Positions 46,491 to 55,871 of a DNA stretch of 64,000 nucleotides are shown one piece after another. Source of the DNA: Hyphomicrobiales bacterium (lineage in GTDB: Bacteria > Pseudomonadota > Alphaproteobacteria > Rhizobiales > Rhizobiaceae). Position numbers and translations under genes: made by a program. The DNA lies in contig UBYX01000024.1 in assembly GCA_900469955.1 (NCBI GenBank), positions 1 through 64,000 on the forward strand. The letters run 5' to 3'. Each line of letters opens with the position of its first letter. Position 1 is the first letter of the stretch. The notes below the pieces were generated by a model that saw nothing but the letters and a program-made list of their open reading frames with translations, was not told where the DNA came from and ran no database searches.

Positions 46491-47759
46491 ATGACCAGCA
46501 TTCTCACGAACACCGCAGCTATGGCTGCTCTCCAGACCCTCCGCTCGCTCGGCGTCGACATGGAAGATACGCAGAAGCGCGTTTCCACCGGCCTGCGCGT
46601 TGGAACCGCTTCCGACAACGCCGCCTACTGGTCGATCGCGACCACCATGCGTTCCGACAACGGCGCTCTTTCCGCCGTCCAGGACGCCCTCGGTCTCGGC
46701 GCCGCCAAGGTCGATACCGCTTACGCTGCCATGGAAACCGTCGTCGACGTGGTCACCGAAATCAAGAGCAAGCTCGTTGCTGCTTCCGAAGCCGGTGTCG
46801 ACAAGTCGAAGATCCAGTCCGAAATCTCGCAGCTGCAGGACCAGCTGCGCAGCATCGCCTCGTCCGCCTCCTTCTCCGGTGAAAACTGGCTGCAGGCGGA
46901 TATCGGCGGCCGCACCAACGCCACGAACGGCGAGATCTATGCCAGCGATCCGGTGATGAAGCAGGTGATCGGCTCGTTCACCCGCGATGCGAACGGCAAT
47001 GTCGCCGTACAGCCCATCCCGATCAAGCTCGACGAAACCACGGTTCTCTTTGACCTTTCCGGTGGCGACGCCGGTCTCCTCGACGCCAACATGCTCAAGG
47101 GCTTCCGCGAAGTTCAGGACACGCTCGGCAATGATCGCTACGCCAAGATCAATACCAACGCGATGAGCGATACCACCGCCAAGTGGGTGGAAATCGGCGG
47201 CAACGTCTGGGCGAAGGCCGATACGACCGGAAACCTGCTGAGCGGCACCAACGCCGACTACCTGATCAAGATCGGCGGCGGATTTGTCGATGCCGTCTAC
47301 AACGGCACGGCCGGCGGCTACGACATCGACACCAATGCCCTCGTCGCGACCAATGCCACGATCGGCTATACCAAAAGCGTTTCGGTTTCCGAACTCGATA
47401 TCACGATGCTCGACGACTACCGCAACAGCGCGGCAGCGACCTATCTCGGCATGGGCACGGACGTCGATGACGCCAACATCATGGATGCTCTGATTTCCTT
47501 CGTCGACGCTCAGCTCGAAGCGCTCACCAGCTCGACTGCGAAACTCGGCTCGATTTCGATGCGCATCGAAATGCAGGAAGATTTCGTCTCCAAGCTCACC
47601 GACTCCATCGATAGCGGTATCGGCCGCCTCGTCGATGCGGACATGAACGAAGAATCGACCAGGCTCAAGGCCCTGCAGACCCAGCAGCAGCTTGCGATCC
47701 AGTCGCTCTCGATCGCCAACACCAATTCCGAGAATATTCTGTCGCTCTTCCGTCAGTAA
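46491..47759 (+). CDS. flaC: Flagellin FlaC
   Basis: 422-residue flagellin with conserved ends (MTSILTNTAAMAALQTLRS; C-terminus IANTNSENILSLFRQ) and a more diverged centre than the FlaA/FlaB pair. Own leader and terminator. The third-gene name follows the order used in Rhizobium; naming differs between species. Confidence 0.94.
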   Translation: MTSILTNTAAMAALQTLRSLGVDMEDTQKRVSTGLRVGTASDNAAYWSIATTMRSDNGALSAVQDALGLGAAKVDTAYAAMETVVDVVTEIKSKLVAASEAGVDKSKIQSEISQLQDQLRSIASSASFSGENWLQADIGGRTNATNGEIYASDPVMKQVIGSFTRDANGNVAVQPIPIKLDETTVLFDLSGGDAGLLDANMLKGFREVQDTLGNDRYAKINTNAMSDTTAKWVEIGGNVWAKADTTGNLLSGTNADYLIKIGGGFVDAVYNGTAGGYDIDTNALVATNATIGYTKSVSVSELDITMLDDYRNSAAATYLGMGTDVDDANIMDALISFVDAQLEALTSSTAKLGSISMRIEMQEDFVSKLTDSIDSGIGRLVDADMNEESTRLKALQTQQQLAIQSLSIANTNSENILSLFRQ

Positions 47760-48089
47760 GCGGCGCTCTTGGCTAGGAGCGGTTCGTCCCGCTCTGACAC
47801 GGCAGCAGCAATATTCAGGAAAGAAAACCGCGTCTCGCAAGAGGCGCGGTTTTTCGCTTTTCGCCGTGTGGCTTGCGCGAAACCTGCACGACTGTCGGGC
47901 GGGGGCGTCCATACCGCTTTAACGGCTTGCCAATCCACGACTGCCTTTGATAACTGTCGCGTTAACGATTTGTTAAGAACGACAGGCCGCCTCGCATCCG
48001 TGATGCTGACAGGCGGTAAGCATGATGCCTCTCGTCGTTTCCGGTGAAGTACTCCGGATTCCTCAGAATATCTGACCGAGGCACGGCCA
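47760..48089 (+). other. Intergenic region between flaC and flaD
   Basis: 330 bases. After the terminator at 47824-47854 there is no gene. GTTAACGATTTGTTAAG at 47961-47977 resembles the TTAACC elements of flaB and flaC. The flaD leader has AGCATGATGCC (48019-48029), CCGG-N9-CCGG (48041-48057) and only a four-base pairing CCTC (48061-48064) / GAGG (48078-48081) over the ribosome site. Confidence 0.5.
47824..47854 (+). terminator. Rho-independent terminator after flaC
   Basis: Stem AAAACCGCGTCTC / GAGGCGCGGTTTT with a GCAA loop and one T-G pair, running into a T tract. Confidence 0.88.
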
Positions 48090-49373
48090 ATGACCAGTAT
48101 CCTAACCAATACTGCCGCGATGGCGGCACTGCAGACCCTGCGCGGCATCGACCGCAACATGGAAATCACCCAGGCACGGGTTTCTTCCGGCATGCGGGTC
48201 CAGACGGCTGCGGACAATGCGGCGTATTGGTCCATCGCGACGACGATGCGCTCCGACAACCACGCGCTGTCGACGATCCAGGATGCGCTTGGCCTTGGCG
48301 CGGCAAAGGTGGACACCGCCTATGCCGCAATGGAAAGCGCCATCGACACGGTCATGGAAATCAAGTCCAAGATCGTTGCCGCCTACGGCGTCGGCGCCAA
48401 CCGCAACAAGATTCAGGAAGAAATCACCCAGCTTCAGGAGCAGTTGAAGAGCATTGCCGACTCCGCCACCTTCTCCGGTGAGAACTGGTTGCAGGACTAT
48501 ATCAGCGATGGCGGCACCAATGCCCAGGAAAAGCCGGTCGTCAAACAGGTGGTTGCGTCTTTTACGCGAACCGCGTCGGGTGAGGTCGCCGTCAAGACCG
48601 TCGACTATACCTTGGATTCGAGCACCGTTCTTTTCGACCTGAACGGAGGAAAACTCGGCATTCTCGATTCTTCGGTCCGCTTCGTCGCCGAAACTGAAAC
48701 GGCGGTCACCGTCGTCACCACGAATGCCGGGGTTTCCACCGAAGCGGATTACGCTGTTCCATTCTTCACCGAAAGCCAATTGACGGCCTTGGGCGCCGAT
48801 ACCAACGTTGCCGATGCGCGCATCTATACCGTCGGCGGCAACTCCTACATGAAGGTAGCCGAGGGCCAATGGGCTCGTGTGACGACGACGGACCCCGCCA
48901 CCGCACCGGCGGTCACGACCGCTGTTCATCAGAACGGTGGTACGAGCTACTACTTCGTCGTTCTACCCGCCAACAACCTCGACAATCGCAAGCTCGACAT
49001 CTCAGTCGTGACCGTCGATCTGGACAAGCTGGCGGATGTTGCGTCGGAGATGAACACGATGGTGCCGGGTTCTGCTCCCGATAACGAAGCCGTGCTCGAT
49101 ATGCTGGAGCGGTTCCTGGACAAGCAGCTCCTAGCGATGACCAGCGCGGCGTCCAGCCTCGGCTCGATCCAGAAGCGCATCGATCTGCAGGAAGGTTTCG
49201 TCGCCTCGCTGACGGACGTGATCGACAAGGGCGTCGGTCGTCTGGTGGATGCGGACATGAACGAGGAATCGACTCGCCTCAAGGCCCTCCAGACACAGCA
49301 GCAGCTCGGCATCCAGTCGCTGCAGATCGCCAATACCAACGCTGAAAACATTCTCCAGCTGTTCCGGCAGTAG
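48090..49373 (+). CDS. flaD: Flagellin FlaD, the most divergent copy
   Basis: 427 residues. The N-terminal 150 and C-terminal 90 residues follow the family (MTSILTNTAAMAALQTLRG; IANTNAENILQLFRQ), but the centre is unrelated in detail to FlaA-C. Codon choice is less uniform than in flaA/flaB, suggesting lower expression. No rho-independent terminator is visible after it, unlike the other three. The name is by order only. Confidence 0.93.
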   Translation: MTSILTNTAAMAALQTLRGIDRNMEITQARVSSGMRVQTAADNAAYWSIATTMRSDNHALSTIQDALGLGAAKVDTAYAAMESAIDTVMEIKSKIVAAYGVGANRNKIQEEITQLQEQLKSIADSATFSGENWLQDYISDGGTNAQEKPVVKQVVASFTRTASGEVAVKTVDYTLDSSTVLFDLNGGKLGILDSSVRFVAETETAVTVVTTNAGVSTEADYAVPFFTESQLTALGADTNVADARIYTVGGNSYMKVAEGQWARVTTTDPATAPAVTTAVHQNGGTSYYFVVLPANNLDNRKLDISVVTVDLDKLADVASEMNTMVPGSAPDNEAVLDMLERFLDKQLLAMTSAASSLGSIQKRIDLQEGFVASLTDVIDKGVGRLVDADMNEESTRLKALQTQQQLGIQSLQIANTNAENILQLFRQ

Positions 49374-49446
49374 CACGTCTAGATTGATCCTCCGGATGTC
49401 TCGTCGAACCGGTCGTTTGAGGCTGACGCGATGCGCCATCTTCATC

Positions 49447-49469
49447 CTCGCGCAAGTTTGATTGCCTAC
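49447..49469 (+). promoter_or_regulatory. Flagellar-type promoter box upstream of the motB-motC-fliK unit
   Basis: CTCGCGCAAG, ten bases, then TAC. It lies 163 bases before the FliH-like start. A chance match is less likely because the left part fits the consensus at all ten positions. Confidence 0.55.
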
Positions 49470-49631
49470 CGTTTCGCTACGATGCGGCGGATTTTGCGAG
49501 GTCCTGCTGCGGATGAACGAACGGCAACCTTATCGGGATGATACGATGATTGCAGCGGCGACATTTGGCTTCTTCCGCCTGCTCATGACGAGCGGCGCAC
49601 GAAGGAGCACGGCAGGGCAGGGAGTGTTTCG

Positions 49632-50273
49632 ATGAGCGCTTCTCTCGCACGCTACTTGAAGGACTTCAGCGAGCCGCAGTCCGTGCCCCTGCCATTGATG
49701 GCGGATGATCTTGCCGGCGGTCTCGACGAGGATCTGGCGCTTCCCGCTATGGTTGAGGCCCCCGTGGATATCGAGGCCGAGCGCGCGGAAGCCTATTCAA
49801 AGGGTTACGAGACGGCTTCCGAGGAATCACAGCAGCGTTTCGGCGAGGAGCGCCAGGCACTTGTCGCAGCGCACGCAGAGGAAATGGCGGCGCTCCGCGA
49901 AAAATACGAGTCTGAGGCCGCAGCCTTGATCGCCGCGGGACTTCAGGAAATCGCCGGGGCAGCGGCCCAGGCGGTTAGCGATCAAACGGCAAGGATTCTG
50001 GCGCCGCTTCTTGACGAAGCCTTGGTCGCAAAAGCGGTTTCGGACATGGCCGACCTTATTCGAGACGCGATGCTCGAAGGCGATGTCGGAACGGTCAACA
50101 TTCGCGGCCCGCTGCATTTGTTCGAAAAACTCCAGGTTGCGCTGGGAGGGTCGGCGCCTCTTCTGCGCCATGTCGAGGCGCCCGATCTGGATATCTCGGT
50201 CGATATCGGTGAGACCGCGCTTGTAACCCGCATGTCCGCGTGGGCTGCAAGTCTGAAAAAGGTATTGGCATGA
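49632..50273 (+). CDS. FliH-like flagellar export protein (candidate)
   Basis: 213 residues, acidic, no membrane helix. Residues 45-100 form a likely coiled coil; the C-terminal half has the spacing of FliH/V-ATPase E domains ([19 protein letters not shown], then [17 protein letters not shown]). FliH regulates the FliI ATPase, and no other fliH is visible in the window. Overlaps motB by four bases. The call rests on pattern recognition only. Confidence 0.55.
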   Translation: MSASLARYLKDFSEPQSVPLPLMADDLAGGLDEDLALPAMVEAPVDIEAERAEAYSKGYETASEESQQRFGEERQALVAAHAEEMAALREKYESEAAALIAAGLQEIAGAAAQAVSDQTARILAPLLDEALVAKAVSDMADLIRDAMLEGDVGTVNIRGPLHLFEKLQVALGGSAPLLRHVEAPDLDISVDIGETALVTRMSAWAASLKKVLA

Positions 50274-51538
50274 GCGAGGGCGAAAATCACCATCACGGCA
50301 AGAACGAGGTCGTCATCGTCAAGCGGCATGGCGGCGGGCACGATGAGGGTCACCATGGCGGTGCCTGGAAGATTGCCTATGCCGACTTCATGACCGCGAT
50401 GATGGCGTTCTTCCTCGTCATGTGGCTCGTCAATGCCGCCAACGAGGAAACGAAGGCCTCGATGGCGAGCTATTTCAACCCGATCAAGCTCTCCGACGAA
50501 ACCCCGGCCGAGAAGGGGCTAGAAAAGCCTGTCGACGCGGCAGAGGGACAGGAGAGCGGCGAGCGCTCGCGGGTCAAGGCGGATGCGGATGTCCAAGGGT
50601 CCGCGGCTGCGACCGGCGAGGATATGACCTCGACCTCCGGCGACGAGCCCAACTATTCCGAAGCCGATTTCTTTGAAAATCCCTATTCCGTTCTCGCCGA
50701 GATCGCACAGGAAGTAGGCCAGCAGGCCAATGTCAGCGCGAAGGGTGAGGGCGGAGCAAGCGAGTCCGGCCCTGCCACCGGTGCCGATGGCGGTGAAGCC
50801 TATCGCGACCCATTTGATCCGGATTTCTGGACGCGGCAGATTGAGGTTGCGCGGGCCGACGGTTCCGACAAGGCCGTGAAGGGAGCTCCCGTGGAGGATC
50901 CGACCGCGGAGGCCGTTCAAACTGCGCCGCGGCAGGATCCGGGCGTGCCGCCGGTTGAGATGGCTGTCGCTCTCCCCATGCCACGGCCCGATCCGGCCAA
51001 ACTCGACAAGACGCAAGCCGACAGATCGGAGAAACCCGAGGCGCAGGAAGCTGCCAAGGGCTCGAAGGCAGAACAACAGGCAGCGGAGAAGCTACGCGAG
51101 GAAATCCAGGAGCAGATTTCCGGCGTCGCAGGTAAACTCGCCGAAGGGCTGGTCGTGACGCCGGCGGAGGGTGGCCTTCTCGTCACCATTTCGGATCAGG
51201 CCAATGATCCGATGTTCAACGTCGGCTCGGCCGTACCCCGTCGGGAAATGGTCCTGGCGATGGAGAAGCTCGGCCAGATCCTCAAGGATCGCAAAGGCAG
51301 CGTCATCGTGCGCGGTCATACGGACGGCCGCCAGTTCAAGGGTGGCCAGAACGACAACTGGCGCCTTTCCATGGCCCGCGCCCATAGCGCTTATTATATG
51401 CTGGTGCACGGCGGGTTGACCGAAGACCGCGTCAAGCAGGTTTCGGGCTTTGCCGACAGGCGGCTTCAGGTGGCCGATGACCCACTTGCGGCGGCAAACC
51501 GCCGCATCGAAATCCTGCTCCAGGCGGACGAGGGATAA
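50270..51538 (+). CDS. motB: Flagellar stator protein MotB
   Basis: 422 residues. A His/Gly-rich cytoplasmic start precedes the single membrane helix with the essential Asp39 ([18 protein letters not shown]). A long acidic linker (about 80-275) is followed by an OmpA-like peptidoglycan-binding domain ([11 protein letters not shown]). The ATG at 50270 is inside a longer open frame and overlaps the preceding stop. Works with MotA, encoded 26 kb away. Confidence 0.96.
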   Translation: MSEGENHHHGKNEVVIVKRHGGGHDEGHHGGAWKIAYADFMTAMMAFFLVMWLVNAANEETKASMASYFNPIKLSDETPAEKGLEKPVDAAEGQESGERSRVKADADVQGSAAATGEDMTSTSGDEPNYSEADFFENPYSVLAEIAQEVGQQANVSAKGEGGASESGPATGADGGEAYRDPFDPDFWTRQIEVARADGSDKAVKGAPVEDPTAEAVQTAPRQDPGVPPVEMAVALPMPRPDPAKLDKTQADRSEKPEAQEAAKGSKAEQQAAEKLREEIQEQISGVAGKLAEGLVVTPAEGGLLVTISDQANDPMFNVGSAVPRREMVLAMEKLGQILKDRKGSVIVRGHTDGRQFKGGQNDNWRLSMARAHSAYYMLVHGGLTEDRVKQVSGFADRRLQVADDPLAAANRRIEILLQADEG

Positions 51539-51539
51539 T

Positions 51540-52814
51540 ATGGCGCTTGCGGGCATACGGTCTCTGTTCACGGCTGCTCTGGTCCTGGGGACGGCTCTTA
51601 CGCATCCGGCGTTTGCGCAGGATCGTACCGACCTGCCGCCCTACGCCATGCTGCGTTCGCTCCAGTTCGTGCAAGATTCCGTTGTCCTCGGCGACCATTC
51701 CGCAGCGGAAATGCAGCGCTTCATGCTGGCAACCATCGACCAGCGTTTGAGAACCGCCGATCCCTCGATCTTCGAGGATCCGCGCAATGTCGATGCTGCA
51801 TTGGTCTACGCCATGAGCGGTGGCAATCCCGAAACGCTCGAATATCTCGCCTCCCGCGACATCGCCGGCAATTTCGACAATCGCGTCGCCGAAGCGCTCA
51901 GAAAATATCTGAGCGGCAAGGGGACCCTGGTCGCGAAGAGCCTGGGAGAGATGACGAAGGAATATCGCGACGAGAAGCTCGGCCCGTATCTTGCCCTGGT
52001 CAGCGGCAATGTGGCGGTGGTGAATGATCCGAAGGCGGCACTCGGCTTTTACGATTGGGCACGGCTGACTGCGCCTGGTACCATTATCGAAGAAGCTGCT
52101 CTTCGCCGTTCGGTGGCCATTACAGTCGACGCCAATATGGTGGAAGAGGCGCTTTCCTATTCGCGCCGATATGCCCGCCGTTTTATTCATTCCCCTTATG
52201 CCAGCCAGTTCGCCGATTTCTTCGTGCAGCTTGTCGTCGCCCATTTCGGTGCGATTACGGAAGAAGACATCGACGGGGCGATCGAGTTCATGGATGCCGA
52301 CCGTCGCCGGGAGGTCTTCCTGCGCATTGCCCGCGCAGCAGCCATCGCCGGCAACAACGATCTCGCTCGGGTCGCCTCCGCGAAAGCTGAAGCATTGGCG
52401 GGAAATCCTGCGCCCGAGGCGCTCGCGCGGCTTTATGGCGGCTTCGCCGATATTCCCACGAATGACATTCATGCAGCCATGAAGACGATCAGCGACGTTC
52501 CCGAAGAAACGCTTTCGGTGCGTGACAGAGCTCTGCGCGAGGCGGCAAAAGCCATTGCGGAACAGGTCGTTAGCAAGCCGATAAAGGAAAGCTTCGCGCA
52601 AGACGAAGCAATCAATGTGACCCCCACAGAAGACGCGAAGTCCCCAGTCGCGTTGCCCAGAAATGAGATCGCTGGGCCTGCCTCCGCCGCGGAAGATCCG
52701 AGGGCCGGCACCGCTGTCAAATTCGATCCGGCCTTCCAGACATACGTCGATAGTGGTCGTTCGAAATTGAATGCTATCGATGAAATGCTGAAGGAGGAGA
52801 GTCCGTCCAAATGA
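51540..52814 (+). CDS. motC: Periplasmic motility protein MotC
   Basis: 424 residues with a signal peptide (SLFTAALVLGTALTHPAFA). The mature protein is helical. MotC is a rhizobial addition to the stator that binds MotB in the periplasm and affects motor speed. It starts one base after the motB stop, and overlaps fliK by four bases. MotE, its chaperone, is encoded at 30967. Confidence 0.92.
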   Translation: MALAGIRSLFTAALVLGTALTHPAFAQDRTDLPPYAMLRSLQFVQDSVVLGDHSAAEMQRFMLATIDQRLRTADPSIFEDPRNVDAALVYAMSGGNPETLEYLASRDIAGNFDNRVAEALRKYLSGKGTLVAKSLGEMTKEYRDEKLGPYLALVSGNVAVVNDPKAALGFYDWARLTAPGTIIEEAALRRSVAITVDANMVEEALSYSRRYARRFIHSPYASQFADFFVQLVVAHFGAITEEDIDGAIEFMDADRRREVFLRIARAAAIAGNNDLARVASAKAEALAGNPAPEALARLYGGFADIPTNDIHAAMKTISDVPEETLSVRDRALREAAKAIAEQVVSKPIKESFAQDEAINVTPTEDAKSPVALPRNEIAGPASAAEDPRAGTAVKFDPAFQTYVDSGRSKLNAIDEMLKEESPSK

Positions 52815-54265
52815 TTACAGACATTCTGGGTGGCAAGACCGGTGCAGCCGATGCGGCTTCGTCGGCAAAACAAGCTGTCGGCGGCCGGAAGGGCGCCGAT
52901 GCTTCACCGAACGGCTTCTCCGACGCCCTTTCGGATCTGGATCAAGACGTGCCTTCGCAGGGCAAGGACGACGTACTGGATGACGGCGAGCCTTCCGAGG
53001 AGGATCGCCTGAGCGCTGGCGAAAAGGCGGCAACGCGCAAACCGATCATCGACCTCAGACCGGAAAGCCTTCGGCGCACACCAGAGAGAAGCGAAAGCGT
53101 CCTCGATGCAGTCGCCAAGGTCGTCGCGGCAAACGATGAGAAACAGCTGACGCCGGCGGAGAAGAAACTTCGCGATGCGCTCGCCACCGCTAAGGCCATC
53201 GTCCGGAAGTCGGATGAACTGGCCGCTGCCCGCAAACCCGATGCCAACGGCGACCAGGCGGAGCCTGAAGAGGTAGACGCAGGTCTCGATCTTTCCATTC
53301 TGGATGCCGACGACAGCAAGATTGCCGATGTCCTGTCGTTGTTGGGCGGTGAGGTAGCCGCAAGCGAGCTTCAGGCCGCGATGCCGAAAAACGCGGGCGG
53401 CCCTCAGGGCAAACGGCAGAAGGATGCGGAGGATCGGATCCAGGTCGGCGCCAACGGTGCCGGGGAAACCGGCCGTTTCAGCCTGGCCAGCGCGTCCTCG
53501 GATTCGCTCTCCTTGCCGGCCGATCGCGAGACGAGCGTTCCTGGGACCGGCCAGTTTCGCTTCACCAATGCCCGTGGGGACGGTCAGAGCCTCAATATGA
53601 CCGTGGACGAGCGCAGTGGCGAACGACCGACCGTGGAATTCAAGGCTTCATCGAACGCAGCCGTTGAAAATGTCACTGTGCTCGAGTCGCGGCGGTTCCT
53701 GGGCCTCGCGCAGAATTCGAACAGCGCCAATCTGACGGCAATGCTGTCAGGCAATTCCGAATGGGCGGCAGCCATGCATCCGAGTTCGGAACTCTCCAAC
53801 GTCGCGGCGCAGAGCAGCACCGGCACCGTGGTCAATACGCTCAAGCTGCAGATGAACCCGCATGATCTGGGGTCGGTGACGGCTATGCTCCGGCTTCACG
53901 GCGAAGCGCTGAACGTTCATCTCACCGTCGAAACACGAGCCGCCTATATGCAGCTCAGCGAAGACAGCAGCGGTATCCTCGACGCGCTTCGCGCCCAGGG
54001 CTTTGCCGTCGAACAGGTGACCATCAGCATTGCTCCGACGGCAGATTCGGAAGGGGCCGGCGGTCAACAAGGGCAGCAGGGTCAGACGGGTCCGCAAACT
54101 CAGGCTGATGGTGGGCGGCAGGGTTCTGCTGCCGGACGCGGCCAGGAGCAGGCAGGAAACCGTCAGTCGGCCGGGTTAGATGCGAGGAATACGAATGACG
54201 CGGCTTCGGACAGCACGGCAGGTACGCCTTCTGGCGGCACTCGCCCTGGTGATCTCTACCTCTGA
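52811..54265 (+). CDS. fliK: Hook-length control protein FliK (formerly MotD)
   Basis: 484 residues. A long, low-complexity, mostly disordered N-terminal part is followed by a C-terminal hook-length-control domain (about 345-420: LKLQMNPHDLGSVTAMLRLHG). FliK measures hook length and triggers the FlhB switch. In rhizobia it was first named MotD because it follows motC. The last 71 bases overlap the lytic transglycosylase gene in another frame. Confidence 0.9.
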   Translation: MITDILGGKTGAADAASSAKQAVGGRKGADASPNGFSDALSDLDQDVPSQGKDDVLDDGEPSEEDRLSAGEKAATRKPIIDLRPESLRRTPERSESVLDAVAKVVAANDEKQLTPAEKKLRDALATAKAIVRKSDELAAARKPDANGDQAEPEEVDAGLDLSILDADDSKIADVLSLLGGEVAASELQAAMPKNAGGPQGKRQKDAEDRIQVGANGAGETGRFSLASASSDSLSLPADRETSVPGTGQFRFTNARGDGQSLNMTVDERSGERPTVEFKASSNAAVENVTVLESRRFLGLAQNSNSANLTAMLSGNSEWAAAMHPSSELSNVAAQSSTGTVVNTLKLQMNPHDLGSVTAMLRLHGEALNVHLTVETRAAYMQLSEDSSGILDALRAQGFAVEQVTISIAPTADSEGAGGQQGQQGQTGPQTQADGGRQGSAAGRGQEQAGNRQSAGLDARNTNDAASDSTAGTPSGGTRPGDLYL

Positions 54266-54854
54266 GGCGCCCGCCGGGTCCCTTTTCAGCGCATCCACAC
54301 AGCTTGCTCCTCGAACTCCGACAATCGCCAGCGCCCCGGCCTCTCCCCGGGCGCCGGTCAACCCCGGAGCTTGTGAACGCGAGATCCAAGCTGCGGCTGC
54401 GAAGTACGGGATTCCGGAAGGCATTCTTTATTCGGTCGGATTGACCGAGACGGGGCGCAAGGGGAGCCTGAGTCCATTCGCGATGAACGTGGAAGGCAAG
54501 GCCCATTTTTCGGCTTCGCAACAGGAGGCAATCGCCACATTCCAGGCGGCAAGGCGGCAGGGGATGAAGTTGATCGACATCGGCTGCATGCAGATCAATC
54601 ATCATTTCCACGGCGAAAATTTTTCGTCTCCGGAAGAGATGTTCGATCCAAGGCGCAATGTAGAGTATGCGGCGAAGTTCCTGCGCAACCTCCACGACCG
54701 GCACGAGACATGGACTATGGCGGTAGCAAGATACCACGCCGGCCCCAATAACGATCCGGCGCAGAAGAGATATGTCTGCCGTGTGATCAGCAATTTGGTT
54801 GCGACGGGCTACGGAAACTGGACGACCAACGCCTCCCGCTTCTGTAATAGCTAA
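54195..54854 (+). CDS. Lytic transglycosylase (SLT family) in the flagellar cluster
   Basis: 219 residues: a signal peptide (LLAALALVISTSEAPAG), then an SLT domain with the catalytic Glu in GLTETG and the motifs GCMQINHHFHGENF and AVARYHAG. It probably opens the peptidoglycan for the rod. The ATG at 54195 is chosen over 54180 because GAGGA lies six bases upstream. In Sinorhizobium an unnamed gene lies at this place between fliK and rem. Confidence 0.9.
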   Translation: MTRLRTARQVRLLAALALVISTSEAPAGSLFSASTQLAPRTPTIASAPASPRAPVNPGACEREIQAAAAKYGIPEGILYSVGLTETGRKGSLSPFAMNVEGKAHFSASQQEAIATFQAARRQGMKLIDIGCMQINHHFHGENFSSPEEMFDPRRNVEYAAKFLRNLHDRHETWTMAVARYHAGPNNDPAQKRYVCRVISNLVATGYGNWTTNASRFCNS

Positions 54855-55035
54855 GCAACCTGAGGCTGAATCTCTCGGCGAAAGAATCGCAAAATTGTGC
54901 CGTTGACGAAATATGGCGAAAATGGCAGCGCAAGCACTCTTTGAAGAGGTGTTAATTTTTCCACTAAAATTTTGTGCCGCCTAAGCGGGTACCCACTACA
55001 TCTAGTGCAAATCGCGAGCCAATGGTTAATCAACT

Positions 55036-55054
55036 ATTAATTTGTTTGGTTAAT
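55036..55054 (-). promoter_or_regulatory. TTAACCAAACAAATTAA motif upstream of rem
   Basis: On the minus strand ATTAACCAAACAAATTAAT, with 17 bases identical to the flaB site but in opposite orientation to the gene it precedes. It lies 80 bases before the rem ATG in an AT-rich 279-base gap. Candidate site for VisNR or for Rem autoregulation. Confidence 0.5.
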
Positions 55055-55133
55055 TTCATACAGCTTGTCTCCGATTCCCGCGATTCGTACCCATAGATCA
55101 ATCGAGGTACCACAACTGATTCGGAGGCGGCGA

Positions 55134-55805
55134 ATGATCGTAGTGGTTGATGAGCGTGAGCTCGTGAAAGACGGATACACTTCTCTTTTCGGACGTGAAG
55201 GAATTCCGTCCACAGGGTTTGATCCAAAAGAATTCGGCGAATGGGTCAATACGGCGGCTGATGCGGATATCGCTGCGGTTGAGGCCTTTCTGATCGGGCA
55301 GGGCGAGCGGACGCTTGAACTGCCGCGGGCCATCCGCGACCGGTCCATGGCACCGGTGATCGCAGTCAGCGACGCTCCGTCTCTGGAGGCAACCCTTGCC
55401 TTCTTCGACAGCGGCGTCGATGACGTGGTGCGCAAGCCGGTTCATCCCCGCGAAATCTTGGCACGTGCGGCCGCAATCCGCCGCCGTCTGAAGGCAATCG
55501 CGAACTTCACCGATATCGGTCCCATCCGGGTTTTCTCCGATGGTCGTGACCCGGAGATCGAGGGGGAAGTTTTCGCGCTTCCGCGTCGCGAGCGGCGCAT
55601 TCTGGAATACCTGGTCTCCAACCGCGGCCGGCGTGTTTCCAAGACGCAGATCTTCAATGCCATCTACGGCATCTTCGACGAAGAAGTCGAAGAGAACGTC
55701 GTTGAAAGCCATATCAGCAAGCTGCGCAAGAAACTGCGCAAGAAGCTCGGCTTCGATCCCGTCGATTCCAAGCGTTTCCTTGGCTATTGCATCGACTGGA
55801 ACTGA
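55134..55805 (+). CDS. rem: OmpR-type motility activator Rem
   Basis: 223 residues, identical in length to Sinorhizobium Rem. The N-terminal receiver-like domain keeps an acidic pair (Asp6, Glu7) and the conserved Lys (VRKPVHP), but the phosphoacceptor place appears to be Glu50 (DIAAVEAF), so it should not be phosphorylated and may be locked on. The C-terminal winged helix (about 140-223, [15 protein letters not shown]) binds DNA. Rem activates flagellar genes under VisNR. The ATG at 55134 has GGAGG just before it; a longer frame is ignored. Confidence 0.95.
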   Translation: MIVVVDERELVKDGYTSLFGREGIPSTGFDPKEFGEWVNTAADADIAAVEAFLIGQGERTLELPRAIRDRSMAPVIAVSDAPSLEATLAFFDSGVDDVVRKPVHPREILARAAAIRRRLKAIANFTDIGPIRVFSDGRDPEIEGEVFALPRRERRILEYLVSNRGRRVSKTQIFNAIYGIFDEEVEENVVESHISKLRKKLRKKLGFDPVDSKRFLGYCIDWN

Positions 55806-55814
55806 TTTTCAGAA

Positions 55815-55871
55815 GGGCCTTGCCGCTTATTTTCAGCGGACACGGAAAGCAGACAGCTTCACGCAAGGCCC
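55815..55871 (+). repeat. Inverted repeat between rem and flgE, overlapping the flgE promoter box
   Basis: GGGCCTTGC (55815-55823) pairs with GCAAGGCCC (55863-55871); an inner CCGCT / AGCGG stem (55823-55839) can form too. The right arm contains the CAAG of the promoter-like box. No T tract, so it is not a classic terminator. Confidence 0.45.

Noticed and set aside
46371..47912. 513-codon minus-strand frame opposite flaC, and similar ones opposite flaA and flaD
   Set aside because: Strong codon bias of flagellin genes leaves the antisense frame open; the product is Gly/Arg/Asp-rich without motifs.
54931..54954. CAGCGCAAG upstream of rem as a ninth promoter box
   Set aside because: The left half fits partly, but no TA lies ten bases after CAAG.
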